Positions 1 through 5,928 are shown, numbered from the stretch's first letter. The stretch is 6,998 nucleotides of DNA from an uncultured Alphaproteobacteria bacterium (GCA_913031555.1 CAJWDO010000085.1:1-6998); one strand, 5' to 3'. Numbers and translations are program-made. Notes: generated by a model not told the origin, from the letters alone.

Positions 1-1
1 C

Positions 2-1189
2 AGTGAAATCGAGGCTGGCGACTTTGTGTTTTCCGAAGCGCTTGAAGACATCCATATGAACATCGAATCGCGGCTTGCCGAATTGATTGGCGAGCCGGCG
101 CGGCGGCTTCATACGGCACGTTCGCGCAATGACCAGGTAGCCACCGACTTCAAGCTGTGGGTGCGCGAGCTGATTGATTCGGTTGATGGCGCGCTGGCCG
201 AACTGCAGCTGGCCTTGCTGCGCCGGGCCGAGGAACATGTCGACACGCTGATGCCGGGCTTCACCCATCTGCAGACAGCGCAGCCTGTCACCTTCGGCTT
301 TCACCTGATGGCCTATGTCGAGATGTTTGGACGCGATCGCGGACGCTTTGCCGACGCCCGTCGGCGGCTGAATGAATCACCGCTTGGCGCGGCGGCACTT
401 GCCGGCACATCATTCCCGACGGACCGGCACATGACGGCCGAGCTGCTTGGATTCGACCGGCCGGCCGCCAACGCCATGGATGCTGTGTCGGACCGTGATT
501 TTGCCGTCGAGTTCCTTGCCGCGGCCGCGCTGTGCGCTGTTCACATGTCCCGTCTTGCCGAGGAGATGGTGATCTGGTGTTCAGACAGGTTCGGTTTTAT
601 CGCCCTGTCCGATGCCTTCACCACCGGGTCCTCAATCATGCCGCAGAAGCGGAATCCGGATGCGGCCGAACTTGTCCGCGCCAAGCCCGGCCGGATCATC
701 GGTTCGCTGAACAGCCTTCTGGTCATTCTGAAGGGGCTTCCGCTGGCCTATGGCAAGGACATGCAGGAGGACAAGGAAGGCGTCTTCGATGCCGCCGACG
801 CGCTTGGCATCGCCATTGCCGCGACAACCGGCATGGTTGCCGATATGACCGCCAGGCCCGAGGCCATGCGGGCAGCTTTGACCCAGGGCTTTCCAACCGC
901 CACTGACCTTGCCGACTATCTGGTGCGTGACCTGGGACTGCCATTTCGTGAAGCGCATCATGTCAGCGGCAGCATTGTCGCCATCGCGGCCGAGCGGGGA
1001 TGCGATCTTGACGCGCTGAGCCTTGCCGATATGCGGACTGTCGAACCACGAATCACCAGAGATGTGCTGGCGGTTTTGTCATGCGAGGCGGCTGTCGCGA
1101 TGCGGCGCAGTTTCGGTGGCACAGCGCCCGATGAAGTGCGTGCGCGGATTGCCGAGGCACGGACACGCTATGGGCTGAATGAAGGCTGA
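2..1189 (+). CDS. argH: Argininosuccinate lyase, 5'-partial
   Basis: Argininosuccinate lyase splits argininosuccinate into arginine and fumarate, the last step of arginine synthesis, in the cytoplasm as a homotetramer. The frame is already open at base 2, so the start codon lies upstream. About 395 residues are visible against roughly 460 in the family, so some 65-70 N-terminal residues are missing. GTG at 26 is an internal valine, not a start: the residues before it (EIEAGDF) fit the family. Visible landmarks are ED-HMNIE near the left edge, LHTARSRNDQ (substrate binding), FTHLQTAQPV with the conserved histidine, the fumarase/lyase signature GSSIMPQKRNP at 626-658 whose serine is the catalytic base in the superfamily, and GKDMQEDKEGVFDA. 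One oddity is TFGFHLMAY, where relatives usually have histidine in place of the second phenylalanine. The stop is followed 18 nt later by the lipoprotein gene, suggesting an operon with lysA. The identification is firm. Confidence 0.97.
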   Translation, partial: SEIEAGDFVFSEALEDIHMNIESRLAELIGEPARRLHTARSRNDQVATDFKLWVRELIDSVDGALAELQLALLRRAEEHVDTLMPGFTHLQTAQPVTFGFHLMAYVEMFGRDRGRFADARRRLNESPLGAAALAGTSFPTDRHMTAELLGFDRPAANAMDAVSDRDFAVEFLAAAALCAVHMSRLAEEMVIWCSDRFGFIALSDAFTTGSSIMPQKRNPDAAELVRAKPGRIIGSLNSLLVILKGLPLAYGKDMQEDKEGVFDAADALGIAIAATTGMVADMTARPEAMRAALTQGFPTATDLADYLVRDLGLPFREAHHVSGSIVAIAAERGCDLDALSLADMRTVEPRITRDVLAVLSCEAAVAMRRSFGGTAPDEVRARIAEARTRYGLNEG

Positions 1190-1207
1190 GCGGGAAGGAA
1201 AATGACG

Positions 1208-1336
1208 ATGAAGCGTTTTGGATTTGCAATGCTGGTGCTGGCACTTGTCACCGGCGGACTGACCGCCTGCGGCAAGCGGGGCGACCCCTACCGCCCATCC
1301 GAGATTCCGGCGCCATCCGCCGACACCGCCTCCTGA
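1208..1336 (+). CDS. Small LptM/YifL-like lipoprotein
   Basis: This 42-residue protein has a classic lipoprotein signal: basic start MKR, a hydrophobic stretch to about residue 19, and lipobox LTAC with the acylated cysteine at residue 21. The mature part is only 22 residues, beginning CGKRGDPYRP and then rich in Pro, Ala and Ser. That resembles the CGxKGxLYxP opening of LptM (YifL), a small outer-membrane lipoprotein known in E. coli to help mature the LptDE lipopolysaccharide translocon. A similar tiny lipoprotein gene between argH and lysA is common in alphaproteobacteria. I chose ATG 1208 because AAGGA at 1195-1199 lies 8 nt ahead of it; ATG 1202, two codons earlier in frame, is only 2 nt from that site. 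It lies 18 nt after argH and 21 nt before lysA, so it is probably cotranscribed. The lipoprotein call is strong; the LptM function is inferred from the short motif. Confidence 0.85.
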   Translation: MKRFGFAMLVLALVTGGLTACGKRGDPYRPSEIPAPSADTAS

Positions 1337-1357
1337 CACCGGCGGGGATTTCAGGGC

Positions 1358-2623
1358 ATGACAAGCAGTTTTACGCGTGATGATGAAGGGCGACTGACCG
1401 TCGGCGGTCTGCCGCTGGAGGATATCGCCGCGACACACGGCACGCCGCTATATGTATATTCCGGCGACGGCATCCGCGCCGATTACCGCAATTTCGCCGC
1501 CGCGGTGGCGCCGGTTGACGGCAAGGTGCATTTCGCGCTGAAGGCCAATTCGGCGCTTGGCGTCATCGCGTTGCTGGCCAGCCAGGGGGCCGGCGCCGAC
1601 ATTGTTTCGGGCGGCGAACTGCAACGCGCACTTGCCGCCGGCGTGCCGGCCGCAAAAATCGTCTTTTCGGGCGTCGGCAAAACCACCGCCGAAATTGGCG
1701 CCGCACTGGATGCCGGCATCGGCCAGATCAACGCCGAAAGCGCGGCCGAGGTCGAAGCCATCAGCCGCATCGCCGCCACGCGCGGGGTCGTGGCGCCGGT
1801 GGCGTTGCGGGTCAATGTCGATGTCGCCCCGGACACGCACGCAAAAATTTCGACCGGCCAGCGTTCCACCAAATTCGGTGTCTCTATATCGCAGAACGAG
1901 GCCGCTGCACTGTATCGTCGGCTTGCCGATGATTCGCATATCCGGCCGGCCGGACTGGCGGTTCATATCGGCTCACAGATCTGCGACCTTGATCCGTTCG
2001 AACGCGCCTATACGGCGCTTCTTGAATTCAGCAGCGCGCTTCGCGGCGAAGGGCTGCCAGTGCCGACACTCGACCTTGGCGGCGGAATCGGTGTCGATTA
2101 CGACGCCGGCACCCCTACCGATTTCACCGACTATGGCAAACTTGTCAGCAAGGTTTTCTACGATAGCGGTTTCCAGATCGGCTTCGAGCCGGGGCGTTCG
2201 ATCGTTGCCAATAACGGCGCGCTCCTGACCCGCGTGATCTACATCAAGGACGGTGACAACAAGCGCTTCGTCATTGTCGATGCGGCGATGAACGACCTTC
2301 TACGTCCGACGTTGTATGAGGCGTATCACGCCGTGCTGCCGCTTGCGCCGACCGGGGCGTTGGAAGGCCCGGCGGATATTGTCGGCCCGGTCTGCGAGAC
2401 AGGTGACTATCTGGCACAGGACCGGATGATGCCGGCGCTTGCCGAGGGTGACGGTCTGGCGGTGATGTCGGCCGGTGCCTATGGCGCGGTGATGGCCTCA
2501 AGCTACAATTCACGACCGCCGGCGGGCGAGGTTATGGTGCTGGATGGTGAATGCCATGTGCTGCGCCGGCAGCGTGATATCGCCGAACTGCTGGCCGAAG
2601 AAGTGATTCCCGTCTTGTCCTGA
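1358..2623 (+). CDS. lysA: Diaminopimelate decarboxylase
   Basis: This PLP enzyme converts meso-2,6-diaminopimelate to lysine and CO2, the final step of lysine synthesis, in the cytoplasm as a dimer. At 421 residues it has the usual length. It is a fold-type III (alanine-racemase-like) enzyme: an N-terminal TIM barrel with HFALKAN and PLP lysine K62, HIGSQI around residue 206, the phosphate-binding glycine run GGGIG at 241-245, and EPGR at 277-280. The C-terminal beta domain has GPVCETGD, with cysteine 346 supplying the catalytic group from the partner subunit, and then AGAYGAVMASSYNSRP, whose tyrosines and arginine lie in the active site. ATG 1358 is preceded by GGGGA at 1344-1348, 9 nt away. 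It is the last gene of the argH-lipoprotein-lysA unit and converges on the zinc-ribbon gene, leaving a 53-bp gap with no convincing terminator. Nothing in the protein looks damaged. Confidence 0.97.
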   Translation: MTSSFTRDDEGRLTVGGLPLEDIAATHGTPLYVYSGDGIRADYRNFAAAVAPVDGKVHFALKANSALGVIALLASQGAGADIVSGGELQRALAAGVPAAKIVFSGVGKTTAEIGAALDAGIGQINAESAAEVEAISRIAATRGVVAPVALRVNVDVAPDTHAKISTGQRSTKFGVSISQNEAAALYRRLADDSHIRPAGLAVHIGSQICDLDPFERAYTALLEFSSALRGEGLPVPTLDLGGGIGVDYDAGTPTDFTDYGKLVSKVFYDSGFQIGFEPGRSIVANNGALLTRVIYIKDGDNKRFVIVDAAMNDLLRPTLYEAYHAVLPLAPTGALEGPADIVGPVCETGDYLAQDRMMPALAEGDGLAVMSAGAYGAVMASSYNSRPPAGEVMVLDGECHVLRRQRDIAELLAEEVIPVLS

Positions 2624-2676
2624 TCGGCCTGTCTTGACTGGCCTGTCCTGTTTGGGATACCTGTTCCCGGCAACCC

Positions 2677-3273
2677 CTACTGCCTGACCACCGGATCATC
2701 GCGCATGGTCACGGTGACCGTCGGCTCGACGCCGGCCTCGAAGACAAGCTGGGTGAAGAACCCGCTTGTCATCGCCGGCCTGATCACGGCGTCATCGGGG
2801 CGGATGATCCGGCTGGCAAGCGGCTCACCCGCCTCTGAAACCACCCTGACCTCGAGGAGCGGAGCATGTGCGAAAAAGGCCGCGTCGTTCTGCAGACGCC
2901 CACTGAGACGCATCGTATCGCCGGCATAGTCGGCCTTCAGATCGACAATACGAAGATTCGCCGTGTCCGGACGGACCGAAAGACCGATCCGGTCGAAAAC
3001 GCCGAGCAACCCCGGCGCGTAGGCGGTTATGGTGGCGCGCTCGACAACAAGGCCAACAACGCTGCCAAGAAGAACAATCATCACAAGAAAAGATCCGATG
3101 ACCGTTCGCAGGGCGCCGGCCATCTCGCCGGGTTCGGCCTCAGACACCAGCATCGGCGGCGCGGCCTGCCAGACATGCGCGCAGACCGAGCAGCGGACAG
3201 CCTGTCCGGCCTCGCCGATCTTCTCGCCATCGACCCGGAAAACCGTGTCGCAGTTCGGGCAGGTCAGCAGCAT
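2677..3273 (-). CDS. MJ0042-type zinc-ribbon membrane protein (DUF3426-like)
   Basis: This 198-residue protein opens with a zinc ribbon, CPNC at residues 5-8 and CSVC at 28-31, in the MJ0042 pattern (LTCPNCDTVFRV, then VRCSVCAHVW). A short acidic linker follows, then one strong membrane segment at about 56-77 and a C-terminal soluble domain of about 120 residues. That domain (VDLKADYAGDTMRLSGRLQND, then FFTQLVFE) resembles the DUF3426 beta-sandwich often attached to such ribbons. The likely arrangement is the ribbon in the cytoplasm and the C-terminal domain in the periplasm. The function is unknown; signalling or assembly roles are guesses. The start is supported by AGGAG about 10 nt upstream and AAGG 3 nt upstream of the ATG. 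The gene diverges from the YdcF-like gene across 244 bp. Related genes in other alphaproteobacteria often lie next to ftsE/ftsX. The domain call is good; the role is open. Confidence 0.85.
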   Translation of the reverse strand: MLLTCPNCDTVFRVDGEKIGEAGQAVRCSVCAHVWQAAPPMLVSEAEPGEMAGALRTVIGSFLVMIVLLGSVVGLVVERATITAYAPGLLGVFDRIGLSVRPDTANLRIVDLKADYAGDTMRLSGRLQNDAAFFAHAPLLEVRVVSEAGEPLASRIIRPDDAVIRPAMTSGFFTQLVFEAGVEPTVTVTMRDDPVVRQ

Positions 3274-3319
3274 TGACCTTGCTCTCCTCTTGATGCCTTC
3301 ACTCTCGATACACCAAAGT

Positions 3320-3352
3320 CGCCGGTTCGGAAAGTCTGGCCACCAACCGGCG
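3320..3352. repeat. Inverted repeat in the divergent intergenic region
   Basis: Two perfect 8-bp arms, CGCCGGTT at 3320-3327 and AACCGGCG at 3345-3352, are separated by 17 nt. They lie 47 bp ahead of the zinc-ribbon start and about 36 bp ahead of the putative plus-strand -10. The position suits an operator or a hairpin in the 5' leader of the minus-strand transcript. Arms rich in CCGG also arise by chance in GC-rich DNA, so the function is uncertain. Confidence 0.35.
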
Positions 3353-3387
3353 TGCCGTCATTTTGCCCCGATTGCCCCGCCAGAATG

Positions 3388-3396
3388 TGCTAGACT
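3388..3396 (+). promoter_or_regulatory. Possible extended -10 promoter for the YdcF-like gene
   Basis: TGCTAGACT matches an extended -10 element (TGn followed by a TATAAT-like hexamer; TAGACT at 3391-3396). No good -35 hexamer is present at 16-18 nt upstream: TTGCCC copies occur but at 13 and 22 nt. Transcription would start near 3403, just upstream of a Shine-Dalgarno-like AGGAAGG at 3410-3416. It is the best promoter candidate in the 244-bp divergent gap, on sequence grounds only. Confidence 0.35.
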
Positions 3397-3421
3397 CGCA
3401 ATGGCGCATAGGAAGGCTGGC

Positions 3422-3514
3422 ATGGTGGATTTCAGGGCTGCAAGTTCGGCAAATTGGTTTGGAATGGTCGGCGCAACACCCTTGATGATGGCTAAAGGCC
3501 GAATTATCGGATAA
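3422..3514 (+). CDS. Possible 30-codon leader ORF ahead of the YdcF-like gene
   Basis: A short ORF runs from ATG 3422 to TAA 3512-3514, encoding a 30-residue peptide that begins MVDFRAASSANWFGM. It has a good Shine-Dalgarno, AGGAAGG at 3410-3416, 5 nt before the ATG, and lies just downstream of the extended -10 candidate. Its stop is 3 nt before the start of the YdcF-like gene, whose own ribosome site is weak, so coupled translation is possible. The frame also opens at ATG 3401, but that lies at or before the predicted transcript start. I do not recognise the peptide: it has no signal sequence or known motif. It could be a regulatory leader, the remnant of a lost gene, or chance. Support comes only from the ribosome site and spacing. 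Confidence 0.25.
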   Translation: MVDFRAASSANWFGMVGATPLMMAKGRIIG

Positions 3515-3517
3515 GCA

Positions 3518-4102
3518 ATGTCACGACGTACTGCAAAATATTTTGCGATCTATCTGGTGCTGGCCCTGGCCTCCTTTGTCTCCGGCCTGCAGCATTTCGT
3601 GCTGACCTTGCCACAGGCGCCGCAGGGCAAATTGCAATTCACCGATGGAATTGTCGTGATGACCGGCGGGCAGCAAAGGCTTGATGACGGGCTGCGCCTT
3701 CTGACCGCGCAAAATGGCGGGAAAATGCTGATTTCAGGCGTCGGCGACGGTGTCAACAGGGCGGTGCTGGTACAGGAACTTGGCCTTGATGATCACAAGG
3801 CCGAATTGCTGTTCTGCTGTGTTGAGCTGGATTTCGAAGCCGGCAACACACGGGGGAACGCCAGTGTGACACGCAGCTGGGCGCTGAGCCATGACATGGG
3901 CTCGCTGCGGCTTGTGACAGCCAACTATCACATGCCGCGGGCGCTGCTGGTATTTGCCCGCGAAATGCCCGAATTTGACCTGTATCAATGGCCGGTGACA
4001 CCGGCGGACCTCGACCTGTCAGGCTGGTGGCGAGATCGCGCCATGATGCGGCTGTTGACCCGCGAATATGCGAAATATCTGGCGGAAACAATCCAGATCT
4101 GA
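3518..4102 (+). CDS. YdcF/ElyC-family (DUF218) membrane-anchored protein
   Basis: This 194-residue protein of the DUF218 family has one N-terminal membrane anchor at about residues 8-27 after the basic start MSRRTAK, placing the catalytic-like domain in the periplasm. Core family motifs in order are TDGIVVMTGGQQR (42-54), LLISGVG-type KMLISGVG (69-76), FCCVELDFEAGNTRGNA (99-115) and TANYHMPRA (134-142). The Cys-Cys pair before NTRGNA and the closing EYAKYL match the alphaproteobacterial branch as I remember it. SanA and ElyC of this superfamily affect cell-envelope integrity and peptidoglycan or lipid-carrier metabolism in E. coli, but the activity of this branch is not known. ATG 3518 follows a weak GGATAAG site and lies 3 nt after the leader ORF. 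The gene converges on tyrA over a repeat/hairpin. In many alphaproteobacteria it follows ftsE-ftsX; here those genes are absent from this position. Confidence 0.88.
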   Translation: MSRRTAKYFAIYLVLALASFVSGLQHFVLTLPQAPQGKLQFTDGIVVMTGGQQRLDDGLRLLTAQNGGKMLISGVGDGVNRAVLVQELGLDDHKAELLFCCVELDFEAGNTRGNASVTRSWALSHDMGSLRLVTANYHMPRALLVFAREMPEFDLYQWPVTPADLDLSGWWRDRAMMRLLTREYAKYLAETIQI

Positions 4103-4130
4103 TGGCAAACTGGTGTGATCGGCACCGTGC

Positions 4131-4187
4131 CAGCCCTGAGCCGTGCCAGCCCTGATATAGATCAGCTCTGATCTATATCAGCTCTGG
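4131..4187. repeat. 16-bp tandem repeat array at the convergent junction
   Basis: Three full units and part of a fourth stand head to tail with a 16-bp period, starting at 4131, 4147, 4163 and 4179. Each begins CAGCCCTGA or CAGCTCTGA (the last ends in G), and the remaining 7 bases vary: GCCGTGC, TATAGAT, TCTATAT. The variable halves of units 2 and 3 are complementary and form the hairpin listed separately. The end of tyrA runs into the array, so its final Gln-Ser codons and stop fall in repeat sequence. Replication slippage is the simplest origin. Confidence 0.8.
4152..4181. terminator. Perfect 13-bp hairpin between convergent genes, probable bidirectional terminator
   Basis: Arms CTGATATAGATCA (4152-4164) and TGATCTATATCAG (4169-4181) pair perfectly around a GCTC loop. 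The hairpin lies 50 bp after the YdcF-like stop and overlaps the tyrA stop codon at 4178-4180, so it would form at the 3' end of both transcripts. Neither side has a T-run, and the stem is AT-rich, so it is not a standard intrinsic terminator; a 3'-end stabilising hairpin or a Rho-assisted stop is as likely. Confidence 0.55.
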
Positions 4188-5056
4188 CCGGCGTCAATAA
4201 TCGACCGGCGAATTTCGCGGGTGCGGTGGAACAGGCTTTCGAGCTTGTCCCTCTCACCCCACCGGATGGCCCGCTGCAGATCCGAAAGATCCTCGGAGAA
4301 TCGCTGCAGCATTTCCAGCACCGCCTCGTCATTGTTGATGAAGACGTCACGCCACATCACCGGGTCGGAGGCGGCAAGCCGTGTGAAGTCACGAAAGCCC
4401 GAGGCGGAGAATCTGATCACGTCATTCTTCAGCTGGCTTTCCAGATTGACCGCCGTGCTGACGATTGTGTAGGCAATCAGATGCGGCAGATGCGATGTCA
4501 GCGCCAGCACCTTGTCATGGTAATCGGCATCCATGCGCTCGGCCACCGCGCCCATGGCGGTAACAAAAGCTTCAAACCGCGCCACTTCTACCTCGGGCAC
4601 CTCACCTGGCAGGATCAGCCAATACCGGCCCTTGAACAAATCGGGAAAGCCGGCCCCCGGGCCGGAATGTTCGGTGCCGGCAAGCGGGTGCGAGGGGATC
4701 CAGTGAATGCCGTCACCAACATGCGGCGTGACATCCCGCACCACCGACCGCTTGGTCGAGCCGGTATCCGTCAGAACCGCACCGGGCTTCATCGCCGGCA
4801 TGATTTGTGCCGCCAGCGCGCCAATGGCACCGACCGGCACCGACATCACCACCAGATCGGCATCGGCGACGGCCTCAACCGCGTCCGCGGTGAAACTGTC
4901 GGCAAGCCCGAGGTGCTTCACTTCGGGCGCCACCTCGGGATCGCTGTCGCAACTGACAATGTGGTCAACAATGCCGGCGCGACGCGCGGCCAGTGCCACC
5001 GAGGATCCGATAAGGCCGATCCCGATGATCGCTATCCTGCTGTAAATTGCTGTCAT
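4178..5056 (-). CDS. tyrA: Prephenate/cyclohexadienyl dehydrogenase (TyrA)
   Basis: TyrA oxidatively decarboxylates prephenate (or arogenate) to 4-hydroxyphenylpyruvate (or tyrosine), committing carbon to tyrosine, in the cytoplasm as a dimer. At 292 residues it is a normal single-domain TyrA without an ACT domain. The N-terminal Rossmann fold shows IGIGLIGSS at 11-19, and aspartate 37 at the end of the second strand (VSCDSDP) points to NAD+ rather than NADP+. Catalytic-domain motifs are DTGSTK (97-102), SHPLAGTEHSG (122-132) with the expected catalytic histidine 123, SHLPH (188-192) and ASGFRDFTRLAASDP (218-232). The start overlaps the chorismate mutase stop by ATGA, with AGGA 6 nt upstream inside that gene, so translation is probably coupled. 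Whether the true substrate is prephenate or arogenate cannot be read from the sequence. The C-terminus ends in the tandem repeat array. In many alphaproteobacteria hisC lies just upstream; here chorismate mutase does. Confidence 0.95.
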   Translation of the reverse strand: MTAIYSRIAIIGIGLIGSSVALAARRAGIVDHIVSCDSDPEVAPEVKHLGLADSFTADAVEAVADADLVVMSVPVGAIGALAAQIMPAMKPGAVLTDTGSTKRSVVRDVTPHVGDGIHWIPSHPLAGTEHSGPGAGFPDLFKGRYWLILPGEVPEVEVARFEAFVTAMGAVAERMDADYHDKVLALTSHLPHLIAYTIVSTAVNLESQLKNDVIRFSASGFRDFTRLAASDPVMWRDVFINNDEAVLEMLQRFSEDLSDLQRAIRWGERDKLESLFHRTREIRRSIIDAGQS

Positions 5057-5733
5057 GGCTGTTCCTGATCCGGCGTTGCGGCGATGACGCCGATGACGCG
5101 ATGCTCGCCTGCAATACTGTCGGCCGGCGCTTCCAACCGTCCCGCCATTCTGTCAATGACCATGCCATCATCGCCCTGACGGGCAACAAGGGTCATTTCA
5201 TTCTCAACAACATCCGCAGGTTGCCGGCCGATCATCCATGTCGGCGGCAACGCATCCGACCGGAAGGGCGGGGTGCTGGCGATCAGGTAATACTCTGTGT
5301 CCGCCACCAGCCAGGCAGCCACCTCCGCCTCACAGCTTTCCGGCACCAGCGCCAGACCGACACCGGCACCGAGATGCGATCTGACAGCATCAAGATCGGC
5401 GCATTCACGTATTGTGACAAGGCCACCAAAATGCCAACCCGCCACCGACATCGCCTGATAATGGACGGCCACCTCGAGCGAGCCATCCTGCAGCGCCGTG
5501 CTTGCCGTCATCAGCTGACGCCAGACATTCGCCACAAGTTGGCGCGGCAAATCGGGCGCGGCGGCGGCAAGCCGTTCAATCACTGCCGCCTCGCGTCCCG
5601 GGCGATAGGCCGAGTGGCCCTGCTTCGCTGCGATGATGTCGCTGGCAAGCGTCATGCGCCGCCGCACCAGCGCAAGGATTTCGTCATCCAGCCGGTTGAT
5701 GGTCGCTCGCAAATCGTTCAGATGGTCGGTCAT
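5053..5733 (-). CDS. AroQ-type chorismate mutase with extra C-terminal domain
   Basis: Chorismate mutase rearranges chorismate to prephenate, the substrate of the next gene's product. Residues 1-83 form the helical AroQ domain (LRATINRLDDEILALVRRR, then RPGRE, then WRQLMTAS). Lined up with E. coli P-protein chorismate mutase, the active-site set is present: R9 (R11), R26 (R28), K37 (K39), R47-E48 (R51-E52), S78 and Q82 (S84, Q88), with a 2-residue gap after K37. So it should be catalytic. Residues 84-226 form a second domain (LEVAVHYQ, GVGLALVPE) that looks like a reduced prephenate dehydratase/periplasmic-binding fold, but I see no Thr-Arg-Phe dehydratase motif. Such two-part proteins occur in alphaproteobacteria. 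ATG 5733 lacks a clear ribosome site and lies in a 14-bp duplication. No signal peptide is visible, so it is cytoplasmic. It overlaps tyrA by 4 nt. Confidence 0.87.
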   Translation of the reverse strand: MTDHLNDLRATINRLDDEILALVRRRMTLASDIIAAKQGHSAYRPGREAAVIERLAAAAPDLPRQLVANVWRQLMTASTALQDGSLEVAVHYQAMSVAGWHFGGLVTIRECADLDAVRSHLGAGVGLALVPESCEAEVAAWLVADTEYYLIASTPPFRSDALPPTWMIGRQPADVVENEMTLVARQGDDGMVIDRMAGRLEAPADSIAGEHRVIGVIAATPDQEQP

Positions 5734-5747
5734 ATATGGTCGGTCAT
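5722..5747 (-). repeat. 14-bp tandem duplication of the chorismate mutase start
   Basis: On the coding (minus) strand ATGACCGACCAT occurs twice, at 5747-5736 and 5733-5722, with a 14-bp period. The downstream copy is the chosen start (MTDHLNDL). The upstream copy starts in another frame and gives a five-codon ORF, MTDHI, whose TGA at 5732-5730 overlaps the real ATG as ATGA. Neither ATG has a clear Shine-Dalgarno. The arrangement could couple initiation at the real start to the mini-ORF, or simply be a recent slippage event. Confidence 0.75.
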
Positions 5748-5826
5748 GGATCAGGCAATAACTTTGAACAGCACGGGGCAGCGCGCCACCTGACCGGCCA
5801 TCCTTTGTTTCCGGTTCCGTCGCGCC

Positions 5827-5847
5827 TCAGTCTCTATAGCAGACTGA
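5827..5847 (-). promoter_or_regulatory. Dyad overlapping a possible extended -10 promoter for chorismate mutase-tyrA
   Basis: TCAGTCT (5827-5833) and AGACTGA (5841-5847) are perfect 7-bp arms around CTATAGC. Read on the minus strand the same bases contain TGCTATAGA, an extended -10 (TATAGA at 5838-5833), giving a leader of about 90 nt before the chorismate mutase ATG. No -35 lies at the normal distance (TTGTCT is 23 nt upstream). A dyad over a -10 is a common operator layout. The rest of the 195-bp gap (5734-5928) holds no other gene I can support; it has a short GGACG triple repeat near 5892-5906. Confidence 0.4.
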
Positions 5848-5928
5848 CCGCCGCCGGTGCCAGACAATCATGAAGATGGACATAATCTTGAGGACGGGAC
5901 GGGACGCCGGGTCGTGGCTATCAAATGG

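Noticed and set aside
26..28. GTG as the start of argH
   Set aside because: The frame is open to the window edge and the upstream residues match ArgH, so the gene is truncated by the window rather than starting here.
2624..2676. Possible terminator between lysA and the zinc-ribbon gene
   Set aside because: Only a 4-bp GGGA/TCCC pairing and a GGCCTGTC direct repeat (2626 and 2640) are present, without a stable stem or T-run.
3029..3514. 161-codon plus-strand frame spanning the zinc-ribbon start and the divergent gap
   Set aside because: Its first half is antisense to the zinc-ribbon protein with no domain. Only the last 30 codons, after a real ribosome site, deserve notice.
4226..5068. 280-codon open frame on the plus strand opposite tyrA
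   Set aside because: It lies antisense to a clear TyrA, has a low-complexity His/Arg-rich translation and no recognisable domain; such shadows are common in GC-rich DNA.
5047..5793. 248-codon open frame on the plus strand opposite chorismate mutase
   Set aside because: It is antisense to a protein with an intact AroQ active site, and its translation has no domain or credible ribosome site.
5892..5906. GGACG/GGGAC short tandem repeat after the methyltransferase-like gene
   Set aside because: Three 5-bp units in GC-rich intergenic DNA are too short to interpret.
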